Assembly: GCF_001953865.1 (NCBI RefSeq)
Contig: NZ_MQUQ01000012.1
Coordinates: 372,001 to 436,000, forward strand
Source of the DNA: Amycolatopsis coloradensis
Lineage (GTDB): Bacteria; Actinomycetota; Actinomycetes; Mycobacteriales; Pseudonocardiaceae
Length of the DNA stretch: 64,000 nt
Reading direction: 5' to 3'
Part shown: piece after piece, positions 32,972 to 40,912 of the stretch
How the letters are laid out: each line of letters opens with the position of its first letter
Position numbering within the stretch: the stretch's first letter is position 1
The notes under the pieces: model-generated
The model's database searches: none
The model's input: only the letters and a program-made list of their open reading frames with translations
What the model was told of the DNA's origin: nothing
Program-made: the position numbers and the translations under genes

Positions 32972-33735
32972 TGTGCCTCCACGTCTTGGCGCATCTGGAC
33001 GACCTTGTTCTCTTCGAGCGGCAGGTTCGGGTCGATGACGATGCCCTGCTGCCGGGAGAGGCCGTCGATCGCGGCCCAGATGATCTGCGTCAGGTATTCG
33101 ACGACGCTGTCGCGGCCCATCGAGCGCCGGTCCAGCCACCATTCGCCGGTGCTCTGCACCATGCCGACGATGCCGTGCGCCCACGGTTCGGCGGCGCCGG
33201 AGTCCATGTTGAACATCCGCATGTAGTCGCCGAGCAGCGCGGTCAGCGCGGTGGCGATCAGTTCCTTGTCCTCGGCGACGACGTCCGACTTGACGAGCAC
33301 CTTCTCTTGCAGGCCGCCGCGCGCGAGCAGGCGGTAGAGATTGGGGTGCTCCTCGATGACGCTGAAGAACGCGTCGAGCGCCATCCGGATCCGGGGGACC
33401 GGGGCCAGTTCGGAGTTGATGGCCGGGATCAGTCGCTGGAAGAGGATCTCGGTGCCGCGCTGTCCGAGCGCGACGTACAGATCGGCCTTGTCGTCGAAGT
33501 GCCTGTACAGCACGGGCTTCGTGACGCCCGCTTCGGCGGCGACGTCTTCCATGCCGAGGTCTGGTCCGTGGGCGTCGAGCGCGCGGAGGGCGGCCTCGAC
33601 GAACTCCGCGCGGCGCGCGATCCGGTGCTTGCGCCAGCGGTCGCGACGGGCGTCACCCGTGTCGGCTTCACCCGCGGTGGGGTGCTTGCCAGACTGCTTG
33701 CTGTTGCGCTTGACACGTTCGATCACCCAAGCCAT
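32968..33735 (-). CDS. TetR family regulator
   Basis: The 255-residue protein has a basic 35-residue extension before the helix-turn-helix (about 43-90, FVEAALRALDAHGPDLGMED then GVTKPVLYRHFDDKADLYVAL). A C-terminal ligand domain ends near QQGIVIDPNLPLEEN. It is divergent from an AurF-like oxygenase/hydrolase operon. A perfect 13-base palindrome lies 10 bp upstream of its start, so it likely represses both transcripts. The ligand may be a fatty-acyl or aromatic compound, which is speculation. Confidence 0.88.
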   Translation of the reverse strand: MAWVIERVKRNSKQSGKHPTAGEADTGDARRDRWRKHRIARRAEFVEAALRALDAHGPDLGMEDVAAEAGVTKPVLYRHFDDKADLYVALGQRGTEILFQRLIPAINSELAPVPRIRMALDAFFSVIEEHPNLYRLLARGGLQEKVLVKSDVVAEDKELIATALTALLGDYMRMFNMDSGAAEPWAHGIVGMVQSTGEWWLDRRSMGRDSVVEYLTQIIWAAIDGLSRQQGIVIDPNLPLEENKVVQMRQDVEAQ

Positions 33736-33744
33736 GCTACCAGA

Positions 33745-33757
33745 GGTAACTGTTACC
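33745..33757. promoter_or_regulatory. Candidate TetR operator GGTAAC-T-GTTACC
   Basis: A perfect 13-base palindrome, with an extra half AGTTAC at 33761-33766, occupies the 50-bp gap between the TetR and AurF-like starts. Its place and symmetry make it the likely operator for both divergent genes. Confidence 0.6.
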
Positions 33758-33785
33758 GCGAGTTACAGATAGGGGCGTGTCGGCA

Positions 33786-34694
33786 ATGACGCGGGCGCTG
33801 AAGGAAACAGACCGGGAGAAGACGGCCGAGCGGCTGCTCAAGTCCTCCGCAAACAAGTTCTACGACCCCGACGTCGACATCGACTGGAACGCTCCGCTGG
33901 TGGACGGGAAGCGCTTCATCCCGGCACACCGTTCCTCGCTCTACGGCACCGAGCTGTGGGACTCGCTGTCCGAAGAGCAGCGCATCGAACTCGGCAAGCA
34001 CGAGGTCGCGAGTGTGGCCACGACCGGGCTGTGGTTCGAAATCCTCCTGATGCAGATGCTGCTCAAGGAGGTCTACGACGAAGACCCCACCAGTTCGCAC
34101 GCGCAGTACGCGCTGACCGAGATCGCGGACGAATGCCGTCATTCGACGATGTTCGCGCGGATGGCGTCGCGAATCGGCTGTCCGAACTACGGGCCGGTGC
34201 CGTGGCTGCGGCGCCTCGCGAAACTGATGCCGTCGATCAGCTACGGGCCCGCGCGCTACGGCGCGATCCTCGTCGCCGAAGAGGTCCTCGACCGGCTTCA
34301 GCGCGAGCAGATGAACGACCCGGACATTCAGCCGCTGGTGCGCATGGTCAACCGCATCCACGTGCTCGAGGAAGCCCGTCACGTCACCTTCGCCCGCGAA
34401 GAGGTCACTCGCGGGATGGCGAAGCTGTCGAAGAAGGAAATCGTCTACCAGCAGTTCATCATCGCGCTGATCTCGTATTTCGTGACACGGGCGTTCATCA
34501 ACCCGCATGTCTACAAGGCCGTCGGCATCCGTCCGCGTGACGGCGTCGAAGCCGCGATGAACAACCCGAACTGGCAGGAGAGCGTGCGCTGGGCCGGCGA
34601 GAAGATCATGCCGTTCCTCCAGGAGTCCGGTCTGGTCGGGAAGCCGGGAATGTATTTCTGGCGCAAGTCCTTCCTGCTGCCGGGGAAGCGATGA
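33786..34694 (+). CDS. AurF-like diiron oxygenase
   Basis: The 302-residue protein shows the p-aminobenzoate N-oxygenase (AurF, PF11583-like) pattern of iron ligands. They occur as EVASVATTGLWFEILLMQ, ALTEIADECRHSTMFARM (E-x6-H type) and RIHVLEEARHVTFAREEV. AurF oxidises an arylamine to nitro; homologues in mycobacteria are uncharacterised and may act on lipids or other substrates. AGGGG lies 10 bases before the ATG at 33786, and a GTG at 33777 is too close to that site. Its last codons overlap the hydrolase start by 4 bp (ATGA). Confidence 0.85.
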   Translation: MTRALKETDREKTAERLLKSSANKFYDPDVDIDWNAPLVDGKRFIPAHRSSLYGTELWDSLSEEQRIELGKHEVASVATTGLWFEILLMQMLLKEVYDEDPTSSHAQYALTEIADECRHSTMFARMASRIGCPNYGPVPWLRRLAKLMPSISYGPARYGAILVAEEVLDRLQREQMNDPDIQPLVRMVNRIHVLEEARHVTFAREEVTRGMAKLSKKEIVYQQFIIALISYFVTRAFINPHVYKAVGIRPRDGVEAAMNNPNWQESVRWAGEKIMPFLQESGLVGKPGMYFWRKSFLLPGKR

Positions 34695-35617
34695 GGGGCG
34701 TCAAACAGCGCGGCACCGTGTCCTGGGACCCGTCCGGGGAACACCGGTTCGTGACCGGTGACGGCACCGCACTGCACGTCGAGATGAGTGGTCCCGCCGA
34801 CTCCGAACTCACGCTGGTCTTGGTGCACGGCTGGACGCAGGACCACCGGACCTGGGACAGCGTGGTGGCCCGGCTCGGCGACTCCGTCCGGATCCTGCGC
34901 TACGACCTGCGCGGGCACGGTGGTTCCGCGCCGGCGAAACCGGGCACGGCCACGATCCCGACACTGGCGAACGACCTGGCCGAGCTGCTCGAAGACCGCG
35001 TCCCGAACGGGCCGATCGTGCTCGCGGGACATTCCATGGGCGGCATGACGATCATGGAACTGTCCCGTAGCCACCCCGACCTCGTGGCCCGGCGCGTCGC
35101 CGGTGTCGCCTTCGTCGCCACGTCGTCCGGTGAGATGGACCGGATCACCCTCGGCCTGCCGGGGATCGCGGGCAGCGGCGCGGCAAGGTTCGAACGGCGC
35201 CTCGCGAAGCTGCTCGCGAAACAGCGCCGGGACGCCTTGCCGCTGCCGCTGTCGGTGGTGCGCCCCGGCGCGCGGCTGCTCGTCTTCGGGCGGCGGCCGC
35301 GGCGGGCGGACGTGGACTCGGTGGCGGAACAGCTGCTGTGCGCGCATCCGGCGAGTGTCGCCGGATTCCAGGACGCGATCTCGCGGCACGACTGCCGGGT
35401 CACGCTGGCCGCGCTGCTGGGGAAGCCGGTGGTCGTGCTGTCGGGGGAGCAGGACCGGCTCTGCCCGACCACCCACGCCAAGGTCATCGCGGATGCGTTG
35501 CCGGACGCCGAATTCGTGCGGTACCCGGGTGCCGGGCACATGCTTCCACAGGAACGCTCTGAGGAGGTTTCGGACCGCATCGCGGCACTGGTGCGGTGTT
35601 CGTCTGTCGCGCGCTGA
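34691..35617 (+). CDS. Alpha/beta hydrolase
   Basis: The 308-residue protein has the alpha/beta-hydrolase fold: oxyanion LVHGWTQDHRTW, nucleophile elbow GHSMGG (Ser near residue 118), acid in VLSGEQDRLCP and catalytic His in PGAGHMLPQE. Family members include esterases, lipases and thioesterases. Translational coupling with the AurF-like oxygenase indicates a common pathway. The stop codon's last base begins a long-spaced inverted repeat. Confidence 0.9.
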   Translation: MRGVKQRGTVSWDPSGEHRFVTGDGTALHVEMSGPADSELTLVLVHGWTQDHRTWDSVVARLGDSVRILRYDLRGHGGSAPAKPGTATIPTLANDLAELLEDRVPNGPIVLAGHSMGGMTIMELSRSHPDLVARRVAGVAFVATSSGEMDRITLGLPGIAGSGAARFERRLAKLLAKQRRDALPLPLSVVRPGARLLVFGRRPRRADVDSVAEQLLCAHPASVAGFQDAISRHDCRVTLAALLGKPVVVLSGEQDRLCPTTHAKVIADALPDAEFVRYPGAGHMLPQERSEEVSDRIAALVRCSSVAR

Positions 35618-35691
35618 CGGAAACCTTTCGCAGGGCGCAGACCGCGTGAGACTCGCGTTTTCGTGGAAGGCGTCCCGCGAAAGGTTTCCGT
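35617..35691. repeat. Inverted repeat, 15-bp arms with 45-base loop
   Basis: ACGGAAACCTTTCGC (35617-35631) and its exact complement (35677-35691) flank 45 bases that contain further short pairings. It follows the hydrolase gene and precedes a convergent gene ending at 35794. The large loop is unusual for a simple terminator. Confidence 0.6.
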
Positions 35692-35793
35692 GGGCCTCCG
35701 GCCCAATAGAGGGCGCGCGACGGTGAAGTCTCCGTCGGGCGCGGGGCGCCCTTGGGGAGAACGTTCGGTCGCGCGCCAGCCGGTCGCGTGGTT

Positions 35794-36330
35794 TCAGAGG
35801 CGTGTGTAGCCGCTTGCCAAGAGGCGGGCACCCGCGCCCTGGTAGGAGTCCTGGTCGTCCGAGGCGATGGTCCCCAGCCCGTCGACGTACCGGTTGAACA
35901 TGCAGAAAGCGGCCGCGATCAGCACCGTGTCGTGGATTTCGAGATCCGTCGCGTCCTGCGCGCGGGCGGCGGCGATCAGGTCCTCATCCACGGATTTCCC
36001 GCCTTCGCGGACGGCGAGCGCGATGTGCAGGAGCGCCTTGACCTTCGCCGAGACGGGCGCACCGTCGATGTCCTCCCAGGCCGCTTCGACGACCGGCATA
36101 CCGCCTTCGAGCGCTTCGGCGGCGACGGCGGCGTGACTGCGTGAGCAGTACGTGCAGTCGTTACCGCGCGAGACGACAGCGCCGATCAGCTCACGTTCGC
36201 CGACGCTGAGGCTGCTCGGCCCGCGAAGCAGGACTTCGGCGAGTTGTCCGAGCGGCGCCGCCGTCTCCGGCCGGTAGGCGAACAGGCCTCTGATACCGGG
36301 CAGGTTTTCGTCAAGCGCGATGTGCGGCAT
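35794..36330 (-). CDS. AhpD/carboxymuconolactone decarboxylase-like protein
   Basis: The 178-residue helical protein has the core motif NDCTYCSRSHAAVAAEAL (about 56-73). Its CxxC is followed by His, as in AhpD-type peroxidase-related proteins. ELIGAVVSRG before it and the helix EIHDTVLIAAAFCMFNRYVDG after it also fit. It likely acts as a thiol-based hydroperoxide reductase or in redox stress. It lies downstream of a TetR gene on the same strand but 160 bp and a palindrome separate them, so independent transcription is possible. Confidence 0.85.
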   Translation of the reverse strand: MPHIALDENLPGIRGLFAYRPETAAPLGQLAEVLLRGPSSLSVGERELIGAVVSRGNDCTYCSRSHAAVAAEALEGGMPVVEAAWEDIDGAPVSAKVKALLHIALAVREGGKSVDEDLIAAARAQDATDLEIHDTVLIAAAFCMFNRYVDGLGTIASDDQDSYQGAGARLLASGYTRL

Positions 36331-36430
36331 GGGGACTCCTCGCGGATCGGCAACGCGGTCACTCGAGTCATAGCCGAACCCCGGCCCGCCGCGGTGCCGC
36401 TGGATGGTGGAAAGCGCCCCCGCGCGATTC

Positions 36431-36478
36431 GTCCTCTAGTTGCGATCCTTGCGCGCGCAACTACCGCAACTAGAGGAC
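36431..36478. repeat. Inverted repeat, CTCTAGTTGCGG family, copy 2
   Basis: The right arm TACCGCAACTAGAGGAC (36462-36478) is identical to that of copy 1. The left arm (36431-36447) differs only at its inner end (GCGATC for GCGGTA). GAAACGCG follows as in copy 3. It lies after the TetR gene at 36491 and before the AhpD-like gene, both on the minus strand. Confidence 0.8.
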
Positions 36479-36490
36479 GAAACGCGGGGG

Positions 36491-37114
36491 TCAGTGCTGG
36501 AGCGGGAAGCCACCGCCGATGCCTCGCCAGGCGAGGTTGGCGGTGAGGGCGACGGCTTCTTCCTTGCTCATCGACTTGTGGTGCGCCAGCCAGAACCGGG
36601 CGCTGACCTGCGAGAGTCCCACGAGGCCGACGGCGAGCAGCCGTGCTTTGTCCTCGTCGAGGCCCGCGTCGGCGGTGATGGTGTCGGTGATCGCGTCGAC
36701 GCTGGCCGACGTCGCCCGGTCCACGGCCTCCTGCACGGCGGGCTCGCCGCGCAGGTCGGACTCGAAGACCATGCGGAACGCGCCGGCGTCGTTGTCGACG
36801 AAGTCGAAGAACGCGCCGACGGTCGCCGGAACACGCTGCTTGTTGTCCGTCGTGGAGTCGAGCGCGTCCTTGACCCGCCGCACCAGTTCGTCGACGTGGC
36901 TCTCCAGCAGCGCGATGTAGAGGTCGAGCTTGCCGGGGAAGTGCTGATAGAGGACAGGCTTGCTGACCCCGGCCTCTTCGGCGATCTCGTCCATCGCGGC
37001 GGCGTGGTATCCGTTCGCGGCGAACACCCGCTGCGCGGCGGCCAGTAGCTGGGCGCGCCGTTCCGTTCTGGGCAGGCGGACGCCTCGGGCTTGCAATCGC
37101 GCCATTTCGGTCAT
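36491..37114 (-). CDS. TetR family regulator (Rv3208-like)
   Basis: The 207-residue protein has the helix-turn-helix RRAQLLAAAQRVFAANGYHA, AAMDEIAEEAGVSKPVLYQHFPGKLDLYIAL near residues 18-65. The C-terminal domain includes FFDFVDNDAGAFRMVFESDLRG and ARFWLAHHKSMSKEEAV. This version closely resembles what I recall of the widely conserved actinobacterial regulator Rv3208 located near TB9.4, Rv3207c and moeZ. It is divergent from an alpha/beta hydrolase gene. No clear operator was found. Confidence 0.88.
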   Translation of the reverse strand: MTEMARLQARGVRLPRTERRAQLLAAAQRVFAANGYHAAAMDEIAEEAGVSKPVLYQHFPGKLDLYIALLESHVDELVRRVKDALDSTTDNKQRVPATVGAFFDFVDNDAGAFRMVFESDLRGEPAVQEAVDRATSASVDAITDTITADAGLDEDKARLLAVGLVGLSQVSARFWLAHHKSMSKEEAVALTANLAWRGIGGGFPLQH

Positions 37115-37226
37115 CGTTCCTCCAGTCGAGCGGGGCTCCGCCGGGCGGGGTCGCCGCCGCGTGAAGTGAACTCGAGATTACTCGCCGGTACGGCCGAACC
37201 GCCAAGGGTCGGGCATCCTTGATGCT

Positions 37227-38216
37227 GTGTCTTCTCCAGTTTCCCGTGCCGCCGGGGGCCGCTCGCCGCTGACCCACGTACCGCTGTCGCGCAGGTCATT
37301 GCCGTCGCTGGAGCCAGCGCCGCCGCCGTGGCCCGGGGAAACACTAGGTGTCGGCGGGGTGAAATTGCACATCCGCCGGACGCCGGGTGGTCCCGAAACG
37401 GCGGTCTACGTCCACGGACTCGGCGGTTCGTCCACGAATTGGACCGACCTCGCCGCGCTCCTGGCACCTCAGGCCGGGGGCACTTCGGTCGATTTGCCGG
37501 GTTTCGGCTATTCGGAGCCGCCGGACGGTTTCAGCTTCAGTCTCGACGCGCACGCCGAGATCGTCGCGAGCCACATCGAGGGCCTCGACGCCGGGCCGGT
37601 GCACCTGCTCGGCAACTCGATGGGCGGCGCGGTCGCACTGCTCGTCGCGGCCCGCCGTCCGGAGCTGGTGAAGACGCTGACGCTGATCTCGCCCGCGATG
37701 CCGGATCTCCGGCCCAGCATGAGCAGGCTGTCCGATCCGCGGATGGCGTTCGCGTATCTGCCGCTGATCGGCCCGCGGGTGCGCCGTCAGCTGGCCTCGC
37801 TCGACCCGCGCGAACGCGCCATGCAGGTCATCAACCTGTGCTTCGCCGACCCGGGCCGCTTCGCCGAGAGCAGATTGAGCGAGCTGGAAGAGGAGCACAG
37901 CGCCCGTGCCGGCTTCGCCTGGGCGGCCCCCGCGCTGGCCCGCAGCACGTTCGGCATCTTCCGGACGTGGTCCGCACGCGGACCCGCGTCGCTGTGGGCC
38001 GTCGCGCCGACGGTCGCCACGCCGACGCTCGTCGTGTGGGGGCAGCACGACCGGGTGATCTCCGTCCGGCGCGCCGAGCGCACCGCTCGGCTACTTCCGC
38101 ACGCCCGGTTGCTGGTTCTGCCCCGAACGGGCCATGTGGCGCAGATGGAACGCCCGAATATCGTGGCGAAGGCCGTTTTGGGGATGTGGGAATCGGTCGA
38201 ATCGGGCACCTGGTAA
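37227..38216 (+). CDS. Alpha/beta hydrolase
   Basis: The 329-residue product of a GTG-started gene has a Pro/Ser-rich head of about 35 residues and a hydrolase domain. Motifs are VYVHGLGGSSTNWTDLA, LGNSMGGAVALLVA (nucleophile Ser), VVWGQHDRVIS and GHVAQME (catalytic His). The Asn in GNSMGG resembles C-C bond hydrolases and some lipases. It is followed by the DUF3152 gene 81 bp later. No close partner reveals its substrate. Confidence 0.87.
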   Translation: MSSPVSRAAGGRSPLTHVPLSRRSLPSLEPAPPPWPGETLGVGGVKLHIRRTPGGPETAVYVHGLGGSSTNWTDLAALLAPQAGGTSVDLPGFGYSEPPDGFSFSLDAHAEIVASHIEGLDAGPVHLLGNSMGGAVALLVAARRPELVKTLTLISPAMPDLRPSMSRLSDPRMAFAYLPLIGPRVRRQLASLDPRERAMQVINLCFADPGRFAESRLSELEEEHSARAGFAWAAPALARSTFGIFRTWSARGPASLWAVAPTVATPTLVVWGQHDRVISVRRAERTARLLPHARLLVLPRTGHVAQMERPNIVAKAVLGMWESVESGTW

Positions 38217-38297
38217 CCCCTTCGGGCGGGTGGAACGCCCCGCGCGTCGCGGCGGTCGCTCACAACATCACAGTTCGGTTATGGCACCCTGGTTCCC

Positions 38298-39464
38298 GTG
38301 GATCGGGTGAAGCAAGGCGCGCAGGGCGAAGGTCGGCGGTCTCAGTACTCCGCTTCCGCCCGTCGTTCGCCGCGCGCCCAGTCCCGGGCCTCCGATGCTC
38401 CGCGCACCGGCCAGTACCGGCCGTCGACACCGCCGTCGCAGCGGCTCGACGAAGATCGTTACCGCCCGGGCGGCCGCCGGACCAGCGCCCAGCCGCTCAG
38501 CGCGTCCTGGAAGCCGCACGAGCCCGGCGCCGCCAAGGGCGCCAAGCGCAAGGGCAAAGGCGGCATCGGCCACTTCGCCAAGACCTACGGCTGGCGCGTG
38601 TACGCGCTGCCGATCCTCGTGGTGATCACCGCGCTGGTCGTGTTCAACACCGCCACCGGTCCGGCCGAGCCGATCGACTCCGACGGGGCGAGCCTCACCA
38701 CGGCCGACGGCTCCGCGGGCAACGGCGGCGAGCCGGGCGCGGGGGTCGACGGGGGCGGCGACGTCCTCCCGGAGAACCCGGCCAAACCGGTCGACCTCAA
38801 GATCCCGACCGCGGACCTGCCCAAGGGTGGTGACTTCACCCAGTCCGGCAAGGGCACCTATCACGTGGTGCCGGGCAAGGGCGAGAAGGTCGGCACAGGG
38901 CAGCTGTTCACCTACACGATCGAGGTCGAGGACGGTATCAATCCGGTCAGCTACCAGGGCGACGACAGCTTCGCCGCGATGGTGGAGGGCACCCTGTCCA
39001 ATCCCAAGAGCTGGACGTGGGACGGCAAGAAGGCGCTCCAGCGCGTGGACGCGAGTTTCCCGGACCCCAGCTTCCGGGTGAGCCTCACCACACCGGACAC
39101 GACGCATCGCGCGGACGTCTGCATGTTCCAGATCACCTACGAGACCTCGTGCTATCGCTCGAGCTTCGACAAGCGCGTGGTGATCAACCTCGCCCGCTGG
39201 GTGCGGGGGGCGATGGCCTTCGAGAGCGACATGACCGGATATCGCCAGTACGCCATCAATCACGAGGTCGGGCACGCCCTGGGCGGGAAACACGTGGGCT
39301 GCCAGGTCAACGGCGGGATCGCGCCGGTGATGATGCAGCAGACCTTCGGCGTCTCCAACGACTTCGTGGCGCAGCTGAACAATCTCCCCGGCGGTGACCG
39401 CGGCAGGGTGCCCGCGAACGGCTTCGTCTGCAAGCCGGGTTCCTGGCCGAACCAGACACCTTAG
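38298..39464 (+). CDS. DUF3152 membrane-anchored putative metzincin protease
   Basis: The 388-residue protein has a disordered basic head, a membrane helix (about 100-118, YALPILVVITALVVFNTA) and an acidic Gly linker. The extracytoplasmic DUF3152 domain follows. Residues 322-332 read HEVGHALGGKH, an exact HExxHxxGxxH zinc motif, with a downstream MMQQ segment that could be the Met-turn. This suggests a metzincin-like protease, although the family is officially of unknown function. It matches Rv3207c by position next to moeZ. The GTG start has no Shine-Dalgarno, so the mRNA may be leaderless. Confidence 0.85.
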   Translation: MDRVKQGAQGEGRRSQYSASARRSPRAQSRASDAPRTGQYRPSTPPSQRLDEDRYRPGGRRTSAQPLSASWKPHEPGAAKGAKRKGKGGIGHFAKTYGWRVYALPILVVITALVVFNTATGPAEPIDSDGASLTTADGSAGNGGEPGAGVDGGGDVLPENPAKPVDLKIPTADLPKGGDFTQSGKGTYHVVPGKGEKVGTGQLFTYTIEVEDGINPVSYQGDDSFAAMVEGTLSNPKSWTWDGKKALQRVDASFPDPSFRVSLTTPDTTHRADVCMFQITYETSCYRSSFDKRVVINLARWVRGAMAFESDMTGYRQYAINHEVGHALGGKHVGCQVNGGIAPVMMQQTFGVSNDFVAQLNNLPGGDRGRVPANGFVCKPGSWPNQTP

Positions 39465-39582
39465 TCTTCGCCGTCTCACCTGCTGGAAATTCCCAGGATA
39501 TGAAACAGGGGAAGTCGTTTCCGCCTGTCCGTGTTGTAGATACTGGGAGGCGACCCGCGATCCACGCGAGATGGAGGACCCG

Positions 39583-40761
39583 ATGTCAGGCACGCTGCCG
39601 CCGCTAGTCGAGCCGGCCGCCGAGCTCACCAAGGAAGAGGTGGCCCGGTACAGCCGTCACCTGATCATCCCGGACGTCGGGGTGACCGGGCAGAAGCGGC
39701 TGAAGAACGCCAAGGTGCTGGTCATCGGTGCCGGCGGCCTCGGCAGCCCGGCGCTGCTGTACCTGGCCGCGGCCGGGGTCGGCACGCTCGGCATCGTCGA
39801 CTTCGACGAGGTGGACGAATCGAACCTGCACCGCCAGGTCATCCACGGCCAGTCCGATATCGGCAAGCTCAAGGCCGCGTCGGCGCAGGAGACCATCGCC
39901 GAGATCAATCCCTTCGTGAAGGTGCACCTGCACACCGACCGGCTCGAGTCGTCCAACGCGCTGGAGCTGTTCGAGCAGTACGACCTGATCCTCGACGGCA
40001 CCGACAACTTCGCGACGCGCTACCTGGTCAACGACGCCGCCGTGCTCACCGGCAAGCCCTACGTGTGGGGCTCGATCTACCGGTTCGAAGGCCAGGCGAG
40101 CGTGTTCTGGGAGGACGCGCCGAACGGCAAGGGCCTCAACTACCGCGACCTCTACCCCGAGCCGCCGCCGCCCGGCATGGTCCCGTCGTGCGCCGAGGGT
40201 GGCGTGCTGGGCGTGCTGTGCGCGTCGATCGGCTCGATCATGGTCAACGAGGCGATCAAGCTGATCACCGGCATCGGTGAGCCGCTGCTGGGCAGGCTCG
40301 TCAGCTACGACGCGCTCGAGATGAAGTACCGCGAGGTCAAGATCCGCAAGGATCCGGAGACCCCGCAGATCACCGAGCTCATCGACTACGAAGCGTTCTG
40401 CGGTGTCGTGTCCGACGAGGCCGCTTCGGCCGCTTCAGGGCACACGATCACTCCGGCGGAGCTCAAGGCCAAGTTCGACAACGGCGACAACTTCGCCCTC
40501 ATCGACGTCCGCGAGCCGCACGAGTACGAGATCGTGAACATCAAGGGCGCGACGCTGATCCCGAAGGACAAGATTCTCTCGGGTGAGGCGCTGTCGGAAC
40601 TGCCGCAGGACAAGCCGATCGTGCTGCACTGCAAGTCGGGCGCGCGTTCGGCGGAGGCGCTGGCCGCGCTGCACCAGGCCGGGTTCAAGGACGCGACCCA
40701 CCTCGGTGGCGGCGTGCTGGCCTGGGCGCGGCAGATCGACCAAAGCCTGCCGACCTATTGA
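39583..40761 (+). CDS. moeZ: MoeZ: E1-like adenylyltransferase/sulfurtransferase
   Basis: The 392-residue protein starts at the ATG at 39583 with GGAGG five bases before. It has a ThiF/MoeB domain (about 20-270): VLVIGAGGLGSPALLYLAAAG for ATP, VDESNLHRQ, DGTDNFATRY and PSCAEGGVLGVLCASIGS. A C-terminal rhodanese domain follows (about 295-392) with the active-site loop LHCKSGARSAEA. Known role in M. tuberculosis: it adenylates and sulfurates ubiquitin-like carriers such as CysO, and MoaD proteins for molybdopterin. It may thus serve the Mo-dependent nitrate reductase encoded at 45767. TAGATACT lies about 35 bp upstream. Confidence 0.94.
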   Translation: MSGTLPPLVEPAAELTKEEVARYSRHLIIPDVGVTGQKRLKNAKVLVIGAGGLGSPALLYLAAAGVGTLGIVDFDEVDESNLHRQVIHGQSDIGKLKAASAQETIAEINPFVKVHLHTDRLESSNALELFEQYDLILDGTDNFATRYLVNDAAVLTGKPYVWGSIYRFEGQASVFWEDAPNGKGLNYRDLYPEPPPPGMVPSCAEGGVLGVLCASIGSIMVNEAIKLITGIGEPLLGRLVSYDALEMKYREVKIRKDPETPQITELIDYEAFCGVVSDEAASAASGHTITPAELKAKFDNGDNFALIDVREPHEYEIVNIKGATLIPKDKILSGEALSELPQDKPIVLHCKSGARSAEALAALHQAGFKDATHLGGGVLAWARQIDQSLPTY

Positions 40762-40777
40762 CGGGTTCTTTCGCCTG

Positions 40778-40835
40778 AAGTCCGTGAAGGTCCCTTGAGG
40801 GACCAAGAGTCCCTCAAGGGAGCCTTCACGGACTT
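40778..40835 (+). terminator. Long hairpin after moeZ, GTGAAGG family
   Basis: AAGTCCGTGAAGG pairs perfectly with CCTTCACGGACTT. The stem continues TCCCTTGAGGGAC/GTCCCTCAAGGGA after a single bulged base, with the loop CAAGA. This 26-bp stem spans 40778-40835, 17 bp after moeZ. It separates moeZ from the next co-directional gene. Confidence 0.72.
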
Positions 40836-40912
40836 GGAGCACGCCTCGGTAGACCCACCCACCAGCGCGTCTTCTCGTTCATGGCGCGGAAGACGGGGTA
40901 ACGTGCCGAGCC

